From contig NZ_CP070352.1 in NCBI RefSeq assembly GCF_016919405.1, forward strand, positions 310,001 through 374,000: a stretch of 64,000 bases of DNA, read 5' to 3'. Position 1 is the first letter of the stretch; each line of letters begins with the position of its first letter. Below are positions 1 to 8,333 of the stretch, piece by piece. Source of the DNA: Ensifer sp. PDNC004 (GTDB lineage Bacteria; Pseudomonadota; Alphaproteobacteria; Rhizobiales; Rhizobiaceae). Both the position numbers and the translations under genes were made by a program. The notes under the pieces are model-generated. The model was given only the letters and a program-made list of their open reading frames with translations, did not search any database and was not told the DNA's origin.

Positions 1-398
1 ACAAGCATGGGCTGCCACTGCCGGCTGCAGACCTGCTGATGACCAATGCCTATGACGAACTGATGAAGGGCGTCTATGACGCCAAGGATTTGGGAAGCGG
101 CGTCATCAACGGCCAGGAATGCGACTCCCTGGCGTTTCGCAAGGACGACGTGGATTTCCAGATCTGGGTCGCACACGGCGAACAACCGTATCCCTGCCGG
201 TTGGTCATCACCTCCAGCAAGGTCAAGGGCGGGCCGGAATACAGCCTCCAGATCAGGGACTGGAAATCCGGAGACGGCGTGCCCGCGGATGACTTTGCTT
301 TCAAGAACGCGACGAATGCCGAAAAGGCTGATGTCGCCGACCTCAAACAGACCTTGAGCGAACTGCCGGACAACTTCGTTGTGGGAGATAAAAAATGA
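1..398 (+). CDS. DUF2092 family predicted periplasmic protein, C-terminal part only
   Basis: The reading frame is open to the left window edge (codons from base 3 read K-H-G-L-P-L-P-A-A-D before the first internal ATG at 39), so this is the end of a longer gene. About 130 residues are visible. The stretch PYPCRLVIT, followed by a GGPEYSLQIRDW-like segment and ending FVVGDKK, is what I recognise of the DUF2092 family of predicted exported proteins. The family has no known reaction. The stop overlaps the next small gene by 4 nt (ATGA), so the two are translationally coupled. The N-terminus and any signal peptide lie outside the window. Confidence 0.75.
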   Translation, partial: KHGLPLPAADLLMTNAYDELMKGVYDAKDLGSGVINGQECDSLAFRKDDVDFQIWVAHGEQPYPCRLVITSSKVKGGPEYSLQIRDWKSGDGVPADDFAFKNATNAEKADVADLKQTLSELPDNFVVGDKK

Positions 399-607
399 GC
401 TTCTGCAAACGCACGGGAATCATCTGGCTCTTTCTGGCCGCCGCACTCATCATGGGCGACTTGACGAGCGAAGCGCTGAGCATAGCGATCCCCACCTTCG
501 TCTCTCCTGCCATTGCCAGGGTAGGACGACCGCTGACGCCGGTCAGCGTGGCGGGCGTTGCCCGTCGCACGACTCGACGTTGCGCGGCCGGTGTCTATAA
601 CTGCTAG
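395..607 (+). CDS. Small secreted hypothetical protein coupled to DUF2092 gene
   Basis: This 70-residue protein starts inside the stop of the DUF2092 gene (ATGA overlap). Residues 1-27 look like a signal peptide: a basic n-region (CKRTG), a hydrophobic core (IIWLFLAAALIMG) and a small-residue end. The mature part is short, basic and rich in V, R, T and P (RVGRPLTPVSVAGVARR), ending with two cysteines in the last seven residues. I do not recognise a characterised family. The coupling suggests it works with the DUF2092 protein in the periplasm, which is inference. Confidence 0.6.
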   Translation: MSFCKRTGIIWLFLAAALIMGDLTSEALSIAIPTFVSPAIARVGRPLTPVSVAGVARRTTRRCAAGVYNC

Positions 608-637
608 AAACGGTTCGATTGCTGAGGGAACAACAGA

Positions 638-664
638 CTGCTGAGCGGGTGCGCCGCTCAGCAG
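638..664 (+). terminator. Hairpin after the DUF2092 operon
   Basis: CTGCTGAGCGG (638-648) and CCGCTCAGCAG (654-664) form a perfect 11-bp stem with a 5-nt loop, 30 nt after the small gene. No T run follows, so it may stabilise the 3' end or act with Rho. The rest of 665-895 shows no clear signal apart from the ribosome-binding region of the next gene. Confidence 0.5.
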
Positions 665-895
665 CACACGTGATTGACCGCCTTCCGGCAGAAGTGCCGC
701 GCACACTGCGGCACCCGCCAACCGGGTTGTTCGAGTTCGCGCAATCCTGAATATTAGCGTATAATCATGTCTCCTATCTCATGCGGGGCAAGCTGGCGAT
801 CGGGCATGGCAGAGACGTGGCGCGCCGCGAGGACTGCGCAAGGCGGCTTCGGTTTCGAGGTGATGGCGTCGGCCATCGTCGGGGGGCAAGGTCAC

Positions 896-2173
896 ATGAA
901 CTGGAGCAGGCTGTATCGGTTCAAGAACTACATGCGGTCCTCGCTCTGGATCATCCCCTTCTTTGCGCTTATCGTGGAGCAGGTTCTGTTTCGCACGGTG
1001 ATGGCGCACGATGACTGGACAACCTGGGTGCCGCCGTGGCCCTTGAGCGTCGAGGGTACCGTCGCTGCGATGCAAGCGATCATCAGCCTCGCGCTTTCCT
1101 TCATCGTCTTCACGTTTGGGTCGCTGCTCGTTGCGATCCAGATCGCCAGCGGTCAATTGACGCCGCGCATCATCGCCATCACGCTTCTGCGCGACAACGT
1201 CATTCGTTTCACCGTGGGCCTGTTCATCTTCACGCTGCTCTTTGCGATCGGGGTGATCAGTCGGGTAAACGCATCGGCCCCGCCCTCGATCGTCTGGATC
1301 TCCGGCGTCCTCGGCGTCCTCTCATTGGCCGCCTTCCTCTATTTCATCGATTACTCCGCCCGTCTCTTGCGTCCGGTCAGCATCATCCACCGTGTTGCCG
1401 AGCAGGGTTTCGCCATGATCGAAGCCGTGTACCCCGACAATCTCAGGGAGACGAGCGAAGAGCCGCCGCCAAACGGTTCACTTGGCCCGCCCGATCGGGT
1501 GGTCACGCATATCGGCTCCTCAGACATCGTTCTCGCCGTGGACATGAAGTTTCTGGCAAGCCGGGCGGCGCGGGCTGGCGGTATCGTCGAGCTGGTCGCC
1601 CGTATTGGTGACTTCGTCTCCTATGGGCAGCCGCTCTTTCGGCTCTATGGCGGCGCCAAGACGATCTCGTCCCACGATCTTCGCAGCAGCGTGGCCTTCG
1701 GGCGCGAGCGGACGGTCGAACAGGACCCGACCTTCGCCTTCAGGATCATTGTCGACATCGCCACCAAGGCGCTTTCCAAGGCGATCAATGACCCGACGAC
1801 GGCGGTTCTGGCCATTGACCAGCTGCATCGTTTGCTGCGCAGCGTCGGCAACCGTAACCTGCGCAACGACAGCGTCTTTGACCCGCAGGGCCGCCTGCGC
1901 GTGATGTTCAGGACTCCGGATTGGGGAGATTTCGTACAGCTGACATGCCGCGAGATCAGGATCTACGGCGCCGATAACCTGCAGATCGCGCGAAGGCTGC
2001 ACGCCATGATCGACAATCTCGAGGAGGTCCTGCCCGATTGCCGGAAATCCGTCCTGCGCGTCGAACGCGAGCTGCTCGACCGGATGATCGACAAGGTCTA
2101 CCTGCTGCCGGAAGACGCGGCACTTGCAAGGATCGCGGATACCCAGGGGCTCGGCGGGTCGGTTAACGCGTGA
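896..2173 (+). CDS. DUF2254 family membrane protein
   Basis: This is a predicted inner-membrane protein of about 425 residues. Four membrane segments lie at roughly residues 17-34, 60-85, 102-122 and 130-150, followed by a long soluble C-terminal domain. The pattern FGSLLVAIQIASGQLTPR after the second segment, and the later A-F-R-I-I-V-D-I-A-T-K-A-L-S motif with D-P-T-T-A, are hallmarks of DUF2254. I chose the ATG at 896, which sits behind GGGGGCAAGG and gives a short cytoplasmic N-terminus. An ATG at 767 would add 43 residues unlike the family. Function is unknown. The gene ends 8 nt from the convergent regulator. Confidence 0.8.
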   Translation: MNWSRLYRFKNYMRSSLWIIPFFALIVEQVLFRTVMAHDDWTTWVPPWPLSVEGTVAAMQAIISLALSFIVFTFGSLLVAIQIASGQLTPRIIAITLLRDNVIRFTVGLFIFTLLFAIGVISRVNASAPPSIVWISGVLGVLSLAAFLYFIDYSARLLRPVSIIHRVAEQGFAMIEAVYPDNLRETSEEPPPNGSLGPPDRVVTHIGSSDIVLAVDMKFLASRAARAGGIVELVARIGDFVSYGQPLFRLYGGAKTISSHDLRSSVAFGRERTVEQDPTFAFRIIVDIATKALSKAINDPTTAVLAIDQLHRLLRSVGNRNLRNDSVFDPQGRLRVMFRTPDWGDFVQLTCREIRIYGADNLQIARRLHAMIDNLEEVLPDCRKSVLRVERELLDRMIDKVYLLPEDAALARIADTQGLGGSVNA

Positions 2174-2181
2174 GCGTCCGG

Positions 2182-2994
2182 CTAGAATGTCGGCGGCGTA
2201 TTGACCCAGAGAAGCACGGTTTCGCCGTCGTGACGGTTTGCCCAGGCGTGCCGCCGCTTGCTTTCGAAATAGAGCGAGTCGCCGACGCCGAGGTCGTAGA
2301 ATTGGTCGCTGTCGAGAATGAACTCGACCCGGCCGGAGAGGACATAGACGAACTCTTCGCCCTCGTGCCCATAGGCGCCTTCGCTGGACGCGCCGGGCTC
2401 CAGCACGAAGCGGTGGCAGTCCATCTGGTTGCGGCCATCGGCCAAAAGCTGCACCGTGACGCCGGGGGTCGTGCGCGGCCATGTCCGCCATTCGCCGGCC
2501 CGAACGACGGCGCGCGCATCCGCCTCCTCTTCACCGGCGAGGCTGGAAACGGTGGTGCCGAAGAATTCAGCGATGTTGTGCAGCACCGCGACCGAGACGC
2601 CCTGCGAGGTGCGCTCCAGCGTCGAAAGCACCGAGGCGGCGATGCCGATCTCACAGGCGACCTGCTCCAGCGTCTTGCCGGCGGCGTGCCTGAGGCTGCG
2701 CAGCTTGCGCCCCACCTGGTTTTCAGGGCCGTCGCTCGCCGCCGATGTGGGCTGGTCGTCCGCAGCCCCTTCAGCGTCCAGCGCCTCACGGATCGCAGCC
2801 GGATTGAGACCGCGCTCGGCCCGGAACCAGGAGATGCGCTTCAATCGGGCAAGATCGTTCTCGGTGTACTGCCGATGTCCCGTCGGCGAGCGCTCGGGCA
2901 CAACGAGACCCTGCGTCTCCCATAGTCTCAGCGTCGAGGCGGAAACCCCCGCCAATCGTGCCGCTTCGGCGACCTTGTAGCGCACTGCGCCCAT
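2182..2994 (-). CDS. Three-part transcription regulator: MerR HTH, XRE HTH and cupin
   Basis: The protein is 270 residues. Residues 5-72 form a MerR-type winged helix (YKVAEAARLAGVSASTLRLW, then GHRQYTENDLARLKRI). Residues 93-150 are a second, XRE-type HTH (GRKLRSLRHAAGKTLEQVA, then STLERTSQGVS). Residues 185-265 are a cupin_2 domain (HEGEEFVYVLSGRVEFILD, then GDSLYFESKRRHAW). Cupin-XRE regulators usually sense small amines, amino acids or fatty-acid derivatives; here an extra MerR DNA-binding domain is fused on. The start has a good Shine-Dalgarno (AAAGGGAA). It is divergent from gabT across a 225-bp region, so it probably controls the gab genes and itself. Confidence 0.85.
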   Translation of the reverse strand: MGAVRYKVAEAARLAGVSASTLRLWETQGLVVPERSPTGHRQYTENDLARLKRISWFRAERGLNPAAIREALDAEGAADDQPTSAASDGPENQVGRKLRSLRHAAGKTLEQVACEIGIAASVLSTLERTSQGVSVAVLHNIAEFFGTTVSSLAGEEEADARAVVRAGEWRTWPRTTPGVTVQLLADGRNQMDCHRFVLEPGASSEGAYGHEGEEFVYVLSGRVEFILDSDQFYDLGVGDSLYFESKRRHAWANRHDGETVLLWVNTPPTF

Positions 2995-3131
2995 TCCAAT
3001 TTCCCTTTACCGCCCAGCGGCGCTGCCCGAATCCTTGCAATTCCGGCGTGTCCGCAACCTTAGCCGCCGCGATCGAGATCTGACAAGAACGGCGCATCAG
3101 CAACCGTGGTGTCTCGATCACCAAATTTGAT

Positions 3132-3189
3132 TTGCAATCGACTGTGAAAGGTGTACCACTTCCACAATAAACTTGCAGAAAAAATGCAA
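3132..3189 (+). promoter_or_regulatory. Candidate operator cluster in the gabT/regulator divergent region
   Basis: TTGCAA at 3132-3137, TTGCA at 3173-3177 and TGCAA at 3185-3189 lie just before gabT; the last two form an inverted repeat with a 7-nt spacer. A further TTGCAA is at 3035-3040, nearer the regulator. Repeated half-sites in a short divergent region fit binding by the MerR-XRE-cupin protein. The link is inference. Confidence 0.35.
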
Positions 3190-3219
3190 TATATTAGCTC
3201 CAGACGACAGGAACGCGCC

Positions 3220-4488
3220 ATGACCAGCCTCACCGACCGCAAGAACGCCGCCATCTCGCGCGGCGTCGGCATGACCACCCAGATCTACGCCGATCGCGCG
3301 GAAAATTCGGAAATCTGGGACAAGGAAGGCAATCGCTATATCGATTTCGCCTCCGGTATCGCCGTGGTCAACACCGGCCATCGCCACCCGAAGGTCATCG
3401 AAGCGGTCAAGGCGCAGATCGATCGCTTCACCCACACCTGCCATCAGGTCGTTCCTTACGAAACCTACGTGCACCTCGCCGAGCGCCTCAATGCGCTGAC
3501 GCCGGGCGACTTCGCCAAGAAGACGATCTTCGTGACAACAGGCGCCGAGGCTGTCGAAAACGCCGTCAAAATCGCCCGTGCTTCGACCGGCCGCCAGGCC
3601 GTCATCGCCTTCTCGGGCGGCTTCCACGGCCGGACCTTCATGGGCATGGCGCTCACCGGCAAGGTCGTTCCCTACAAGGTCGGCTTTGGCGCGATGCCGG
3701 GCGACGTCTTCCACGCCCCCTTCCCGATCGAACTGCACGGCATCACCACCGAACAGTCGCTCGCCGCATTGAAGAAGCTCTTTGCTGCCGACGTCGATCC
3801 GGGCCGCGTCGCTGCGATCATCCTTGAGCCGGTGCAGGGCGAAGGTGGTTTCTACCCCGCGCCCGCCGCCTTCATGAAGGCGCTGCGCGAAATCTGCGAC
3901 CAGCACGGCATTCTGCTCATCGCCGACGAAGTCCAGACCGGCTTTGCCCGTACCGGCAAGATGTTTGCGATGGACCACCATGATGTCGCGCCCGACCTCA
4001 TCACCATGGCGAAAAGCCTTGCCGGTGGCTTCCCGCTCGCAGCCGTCACCGGCCGCGCTGAAGTCATGGACGCACCGGCTCCGGGCGGCCTTGGCGGCAC
4101 CTATGGCGGCAACCCGCTCGGCATCGCTGCAGCCCATGCCGTGCTTGACGTCATCGCTGAGGAGAAACTTTGCGAACGCGCCGAACAGCTTGGCGGCCGC
4201 CTTAAGCAGCGCCTTGCCGCGATCCGCGAGCAGGCACCTGAAATCGTCGACATCCGTGGCCCCGGCTTCATGAACGCCGTCGAGTTCAACGACGTGAAGA
4301 CCCACCTGCCGAGCGCCGATTTTGCCAACAAGGTGCGCCTGATCGCACTGGAAAAGGGCCTGATCCTCTTGACCTGCGGCGTGCACGGCAACGTCATTCG
4401 CTTCCTGGCGCCGATCACCATCCAGGACGAAGTCTTCGCCGAAGCGCTCGACATTCTCGAAGCCTCGATTCTCGCGGCGCGCCCTTGA
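3220..4488 (+). CDS. gabT: 4-aminobutyrate--2-oxoglutarate aminotransferase
   Basis: This class-III PLP aminotransferase converts GABA and 2-oxoglutarate to succinate semialdehyde and glutamate. With the ATG at 3220 (after ACAGGAAC) the protein is 422 residues, the normal GabT length; an upstream in-frame ATG at 3151 would add an unrelated leader. Visible family marks are TTGAEAVENAVKIAR (phosphate-binding region), SGGFHGRT, EPVQGEGG, ADEVQTGFARTG with the PLP Asp, and the Schiff-base lysine K265 in MAKSLAGGFPL. It is cytoplasmic. gabD follows on the same strand after a repeat-bearing gap, so both steps of the GABA shunt are adjacent. 5-aminovalerate activity is also possible for this family. 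Confidence 0.93.
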   Translation: MTSLTDRKNAAISRGVGMTTQIYADRAENSEIWDKEGNRYIDFASGIAVVNTGHRHPKVIEAVKAQIDRFTHTCHQVVPYETYVHLAERLNALTPGDFAKKTIFVTTGAEAVENAVKIARASTGRQAVIAFSGGFHGRTFMGMALTGKVVPYKVGFGAMPGDVFHAPFPIELHGITTEQSLAALKKLFAADVDPGRVAAIILEPVQGEGGFYPAPAAFMKALREICDQHGILLIADEVQTGFARTGKMFAMDHHDVAPDLITMAKSLAGGFPLAAVTGRAEVMDAPAPGGLGGTYGGNPLGIAAAHAVLDVIAEEKLCERAEQLGGRLKQRLAAIREQAPEIVDIRGPGFMNAVEFNDVKTHLPSADFANKVRLIALEKGLILLTCGVHGNVIRFLAPITIQDEVFAEALDILEASILAARP

Positions 4489-4523
4489 TCCTCGACCGGG
4501 CGCCCGCCAACGCGGTTGCCCGG

Positions 4524-4625
4524 TGCATAATTCCTCAATTCGGAATCGACTTGAGGGCAAAATTATGCAGCAATTCAAAGTGCTACGGCGACCTTAGCGC
4601 GTCTTGAAGGACGCGCGTCGCTGTG
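4524..4625. repeat. Rhizobial two-hairpin intergenic palindromic repeat
   Basis: Two stacked hairpins fill the gabT-gabD gap. The first pairs TGCATAATTCCTCAA (4524-4538) with TTGAGG (4551-4556) and AATTATGCA (4561-4569) around a 4-nt bulge. The second has a perfect core GCGCGTC (4597-4603) / GACGCGC (4610-4616) inside an outer stem CTACGGCGA / TCGCTGTGG. I recognise this layout as a common Rhizobiaceae intergenic palindrome of the RIME/REP kind. Related copies lie at about 40304 and 46579 in this window. It may affect gabT-gabD mRNA processing. Confidence 0.8.
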
Positions 4626-4745
4626 GGCGCTGCGCGCCAATTTCAGACGCGCAATGCTCGGGTGCCGGGATAAGTCGGTGCCCGCAAGAACAAGCAAAAG
4701 CGGGCCTGCCGTCTCGCGGCAGGCCATCGCCGGAGGATGCCCGCC

Positions 4746-6221
4746 ATGACCTTGACCCCCGCCTTGACCAAGCACTTGCGTGACGCCGACCTGTTCGCAT
4801 CGCTTCATACCGTTCCGGAGGCCGGCAGAAACTGGGCGGGCGCGACCTTCGATGTCTTCAATCCATCGACCGGCGAAAAGCTAGCAACGCTTCCGGACAT
4901 GGGCATCGACGAGGCCCATGCGGCAATCGAAGCTGCTGCCGAAGCGCAGGTTCTCTGGGCGGCAAAACCCGCCAAGGACCGGAGCGCCGTGCTTCGCCGC
5001 TGGTACGACTTGATCGTCGCGCATGCGGACGATCTTGCAGCCATCCTGACGGCCGAGATGGGAAAACCGATCGGCGAATCGAAGGGTGAAGTGCTGCATG
5101 CAGCTGCCTATGTCGAGTGGTATGCGGAAGAGGCCAAGCGCATCTATGGCGAAACCTTCCCGGCCCCGGCCAACGACCGGCGCATGCTTGTGATCAAGCA
5201 GCCCGTCGGCGTCGTTGGTACGATCACGCCGTGGAACTTCCCGGCTTCGATGGTCGCCCGCAAGATTTCGCCGGCCCTTGCCGCCGGCTGCACCATCGTC
5301 TTGAAGCCGGCCGAACAGACACCGCTCGTTGCCGGCGCGATGTTCGTGCTCGCCGAAAAAGCCGGCTTCCCCACCGGCGTCGTCAACCTGCTCTATGCCG
5401 CAGAAGGTGCCGCGATCGGCCGCGAACTTTGCAGCAATCCCAAGGTGCGCAAGATCAGCTTCACCGGCTCGACCGAGGTCGGGCGGCTGTTGATGCGGCA
5501 ATGCTCCGACCAGATCAAGAAGGTCAGCCTCGAGCTCGGCGGCAACGCCCCCTTCATCGTCTTCGACGACGCCGACATCGACGAAGCGGTGGACGGCGCC
5601 ATCCAGGCAAAATTTCGCAATGCCGGCCAGACCTGCGTCTCGGCCAACCGCATCTATGTGCAATCGGGCGTACACGATGCCTTTGCCGAGAAGTTCGTCA
5701 GGCGCGTCGCCGAACTGACCGTCGGCGACGGCTTTACGCCTAGCGTTACACTCGGCCCGATGATCGACAAGCACGCGATCGAGAAAATCGAGGCCCACGT
5801 CGCCGACGCCGTTTCCAAGGGCGCCAAGGTGCGCGCAGGCGGCCACCGGATCGGCGCGTCGGGCACCTTCTTCGAGCCGACTGTTCTCACGGGCATTTCA
5901 ACCGACATGCGCGTCGCCCAGGAAGAAACCTTCGGCCCGATCGCCCCGATCATCCGCTTCGAGACGGCCGAGCAGGTCATCGCCGAGGCCAATGACACGA
6001 TCTACGGTCTTGCCGCCTATTTCTACGCCGAGAACCTGAAGCGGGTCTGGCATGTGGCCGAAGCGCTGGAATACGGCATGGTCGGCATCAACACCGGCCG
6101 CATGTCCTCGGAAGCCGCGCCCTTTGGCGGCATCAAGCAATCAGGCATCGGCCGCGAAGGCTCGCGCCACGGGCTCGAGGACTATCTGGAAATGAAATAT
6201 CTTTGCATGGGCAATATCTGA
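4746..6221 (+). CDS. gabD: NAD(P)-dependent succinate-semialdehyde dehydrogenase
   Basis: This enzyme oxidises succinate semialdehyde to succinate, the second step of GABA use after GabT. The ATG at 4746 lies 9 nt after GGAGG and gives 491 residues; the ATG at 4737 touches the Shine-Dalgarno and is unlikely. Aldehyde dehydrogenase marks are GTITPWNFP, KPAEQTPL, FTGSTEVGR, the general base E263 in LELGGNAPF and the nucleophile C297 in NAGQTCVSANR. The C-terminus (EAAPFGGIKQSGIGREGS, ending YLCMG) is typical of the GabD subfamily. Related substrates such as glutarate semialdehyde cannot be excluded, and glutarate genes lie 8 kb away. Confidence 0.92.
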   Translation: MTLTPALTKHLRDADLFASLHTVPEAGRNWAGATFDVFNPSTGEKLATLPDMGIDEAHAAIEAAAEAQVLWAAKPAKDRSAVLRRWYDLIVAHADDLAAILTAEMGKPIGESKGEVLHAAAYVEWYAEEAKRIYGETFPAPANDRRMLVIKQPVGVVGTITPWNFPASMVARKISPALAAGCTIVLKPAEQTPLVAGAMFVLAEKAGFPTGVVNLLYAAEGAAIGRELCSNPKVRKISFTGSTEVGRLLMRQCSDQIKKVSLELGGNAPFIVFDDADIDEAVDGAIQAKFRNAGQTCVSANRIYVQSGVHDAFAEKFVRRVAELTVGDGFTPSVTLGPMIDKHAIEKIEAHVADAVSKGAKVRAGGHRIGASGTFFEPTVLTGISTDMRVAQEETFGPIAPIIRFETAEQVIAEANDTIYGLAAYFYAENLKRVWHVAEALEYGMVGINTGRMSSEAAPFGGIKQSGIGREGSRHGLEDYLEMKYLCMGNI

Positions 6222-6243
6222 CCCGTGCGGAGACCCGGCGGCT

Positions 6244-6282
6244 AAAGCGCGTCGCGATCTTTCAGGATCGCCCCCGCGCTTT
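6244..6282. repeat. Palindromic element between convergent gabD and fabI
   Basis: AAAGCGCG (6244-6251) and GCGATC (6254-6259) pair with GATCGC (6266-6271) and CGCGCTTT (6275-6282) across a TTTCAG loop. Such AAAGCGCGTCGCGATC palindromes are frequent in Sinorhizobium intergenic DNA. Placed between convergent genes, it probably also acts as a bidirectional transcript end. Confidence 0.65.
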
Positions 6283-6343
6283 ACGCCGTTGATTTGCCGC
6301 ATGTCGCAACCGCAAAACTGCTGCGCACCTTTGCGCGACGAGC

Positions 6344-7129
6344 TTAGTCGATGATGTGGTAGCCACCGTCGACATAGAGCACCTGCCCAGTGATCAGACG
6401 GGCGGCGTCATGCGCAAGGAAAGCGGTGGCCGCGCCGACGTCGTCGATGTCGATCAGCTCGCGGCTCGGCGATTTGACCTTGGTCTTTTCGAGCAGCGCG
6501 TCGAATTCCGGAATGCCGGAGGCGGCGCGGGTCGCCAGCGCGCCCGGCGAAATCGCATGCACGCGGATCCCCTTTGGGCCGAGTTCGGAGGCAAGATAAC
6601 GCACGGCGCTTTCCAGCGCCGCCTTGGCGACGCCCATGATGTTGTAGTTTTCCACCACCACCTGCGAGCCATGATAGGTCATGGTGAAGAGCGTGCCGCC
6701 GTTCTTCATCAGCGGCTCGGCGAGATGCGCCATGCGGATGAAGGACCAGCAGGAAATATCCATGGTCTTCAAAAAACCCTCGCGTGGGACATCGACCACC
6801 CGGCCGCCGAGCGCGTCCTTCGGCGAAAAGGCGATCGAATGGACGACGAAATCGAGTTCGCCCCAGATCTTCTCGATCTCTTCGAACACCGCTTCCATCT
6901 GGCCCGGCACCGCAACGTCAAGCGGCAGGAAGATCGGCGCTTCGATTTCGCGAGCCAGGGGCTCGACATGAGGTTTTGCCTTGTCGTTCAGATAGGTCAC
7001 GGCGACTTCCGCCCCGAAAGCGCGGAAAGCGCGGGCGCAGCCCCAGGCGATCGACCGATCGTTGGCAATGCCGACGATCAAGCCCTTGCGGCCATCGAGA
7101 AGTTTGGCCTTTGCGACAGGAATGGACAT
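6344..7129 (-). CDS. fabI: Enoyl-[acyl-carrier-protein] reductase (NADH), FabI type
   Basis: FabI reduces trans-2-enoyl-ACP in the last step of type II fatty-acid elongation. The protein is 261 residues, starting at the ATG at 7129 behind GGAGA; a TTG at 7132 is less likely. The atypical SDR nucleotide site GIANDRSIAWG is the FabI signature, replacing the usual GxxxGxG. The catalytic pair is Y162 and K169 (Y-N-I-M-G-V-A-K), with Y152 upstream. It is the last gene of a minus-strand cluster after ackA (17-nt gap). It is likely an accessory FabI paralogue rather than the housekeeping one, judging by this context with acetate kinase and a PHA-synthase-like gene. Confidence 0.93.
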   Translation of the reverse strand: MSIPVAKAKLLDGRKGLIVGIANDRSIAWGCARAFRAFGAEVAVTYLNDKAKPHVEPLAREIEAPIFLPLDVAVPGQMEAVFEEIEKIWGELDFVVHSIAFSPKDALGGRVVDVPREGFLKTMDISCWSFIRMAHLAEPLMKNGGTLFTMTYHGSQVVVENYNIMGVAKAALESAVRYLASELGPKGIRVHAISPGALATRAASGIPEFDALLEKTKVKSPSRELIDIDDVGAATAFLAHDAARLITGQVLYVDGGYHIID

Positions 7130-7146
7130 CAATCGTCTCCGATGGA

Positions 7147-8331
7147 TCAGGCTGCGCGGGATTTAAGCAGAGAAAGCGTGTGGCGAGCGATCATCAGTTC
7201 TTCGTCCGTCGGGATGACGTAGAGCGCGACGCGGCTCGAAGGCGTCGAAATCAGCGTGGCGCCCGCCTCGTTGGCGACACGATCGAGTTCGGCGCCGAGC
7301 CAGGCGATGTTCTCAGCGATGCGAGCGCGGATCGGGGCGGAGTTTTCCCCGACGCCCGCCGTGAAAACCAACGCGTCGACGCCACGAAGCGCCGCCGCAA
7401 GCATCCCGACATTGAGCCCCGAGCGATAGACGAAGTGGTCGATGGCAAGCTTGGCGTGAGGATCCGCGCTTGAAAGCAGATCGCGCATGTCGTTCGACAC
7501 GCCCGAGAGACCCTTGAGGCCGGCCTCGTGGTAGAGCAGATCGGAAACGGCCTGGGCACTCATGCCGCGCTGCAGGATGAGATAGAGCACGACGCCCGGA
7601 TCAAGCTGGCCGGGCCGGGTTCCCATCGGCAGACCGTCGAGGGCGGTAAAGCCCATCGTGCTCTCGACGCTGTGACCATTGCTGAGGGCGCACATCGAGG
7701 CACCGCTGCCGAGATGCGCGACGATGACGCGACCACCTGCGACCTGAGGCGCTACATCCCGCAGTCGCTCGGAGATGTATTCATAGGAAAGGCCGTGGAA
7801 GCCGTAGCGCCGCACGCCTTCATCATAGTAGCTGCGCGGCATCGCGTAGCAGTTCACCTCTTGCGGGTGACCGTGGTGAAAGGCCGTATCGAAACAGGCG
7901 ACCTGCGGCACATCCGGATTGATCGCCATCGCCTGGCGGATCGGCGCCAGATTGTTGGGCTGGTGCAGCGGCGCCAGATCCTGGTAGCTCGCGAGGCGAT
8001 CAAGGACGTTCGCGTCGATCAGCACCGGCGCGGCATAATCGGGACCGCCGTGCACCACGCGATGGCCGACCGCCCGCAGGGTGAAGCCTTCCAGCGTCAG
8101 CAGCCAATCGCGCGCCGCCGCGATCGCCGCCGGCAGATCGCCAACGACGTCGGCATCATAGCTCTTGTCGGTCAGCGTGCTGCCGTCGGCCGCTTTCGCC
8201 TGCAGGCGGGGACGCGTGCCGATGCCACCGATCTGGCCCTTGATCTGGCGTTCGAGCCCTTGATCCGTGATCCCGAACACCTGGAACTTCAGGCTCGACG
8301 ATCCGGCGTTGACGACGAGAAGCGCATCCAT
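7147..8331 (-). CDS. ackA: Acetate kinase
   Basis: AckA interconverts acetyl phosphate plus ADP and acetate plus ATP. Signatures are [11 protein letters not shown] at the N-terminus, RVVHGGP with the catalytic region, [16 protein letters not shown] and [12 protein letters not shown], and the C-terminal [13 protein letters not shown]. With the ATG at 8331 the length is 394 residues; a GTG at 8337 overlapping the pta stop (GTGA) is an alternative. It follows pta directly, the usual Pta-AckA pair. Propionate or butyrate kinase activity is possible because the neighbouring transferase is of the short type. Confidence 0.93.
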   Translation of the reverse strand: MDALLVVNAGSSSLKFQVFGITDQGLERQIKGQIGGIGTRPRLQAKAADGSTLTDKSYDADVVGDLPAAIAAARDWLLTLEGFTLRAVGHRVVHGGPDYAAPVLIDANVLDRLASYQDLAPLHQPNNLAPIRQAMAINPDVPQVACFDTAFHHGHPQEVNCYAMPRSYYDEGVRRYGFHGLSYEYISERLRDVAPQVAGGRVIVAHLGSGASMCALSNGHSVESTMGFTALDGLPMGTRPGQLDPGVVLYLILQRGMSAQAVSDLLYHEAGLKGLSGVSNDMRDLLSSADPHAKLAIDHFVYRSGLNVGMLAAALRGVDALVFTAGVGENSAPIRARIAENIAWLGAELDRVANEAGATLISTPSSRVALYVIPTDEELMIARHTLSLLKSRAA

Positions 8332-8333
8332 GG

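Noticed and set aside
74..721. Minus-strand frame over the DUF2092 gene
   Set aside because: The plus-strand frame is open to the window edge with family motifs and an ATGA-coupled partner.
3118..4578. Long minus-strand open frame opposite gabT (486 codons)
   Set aside because: It is antisense to a clear gabT, has no recognisable domain or ribosome-binding site, and long antisense frames are expected in GC-rich DNA.
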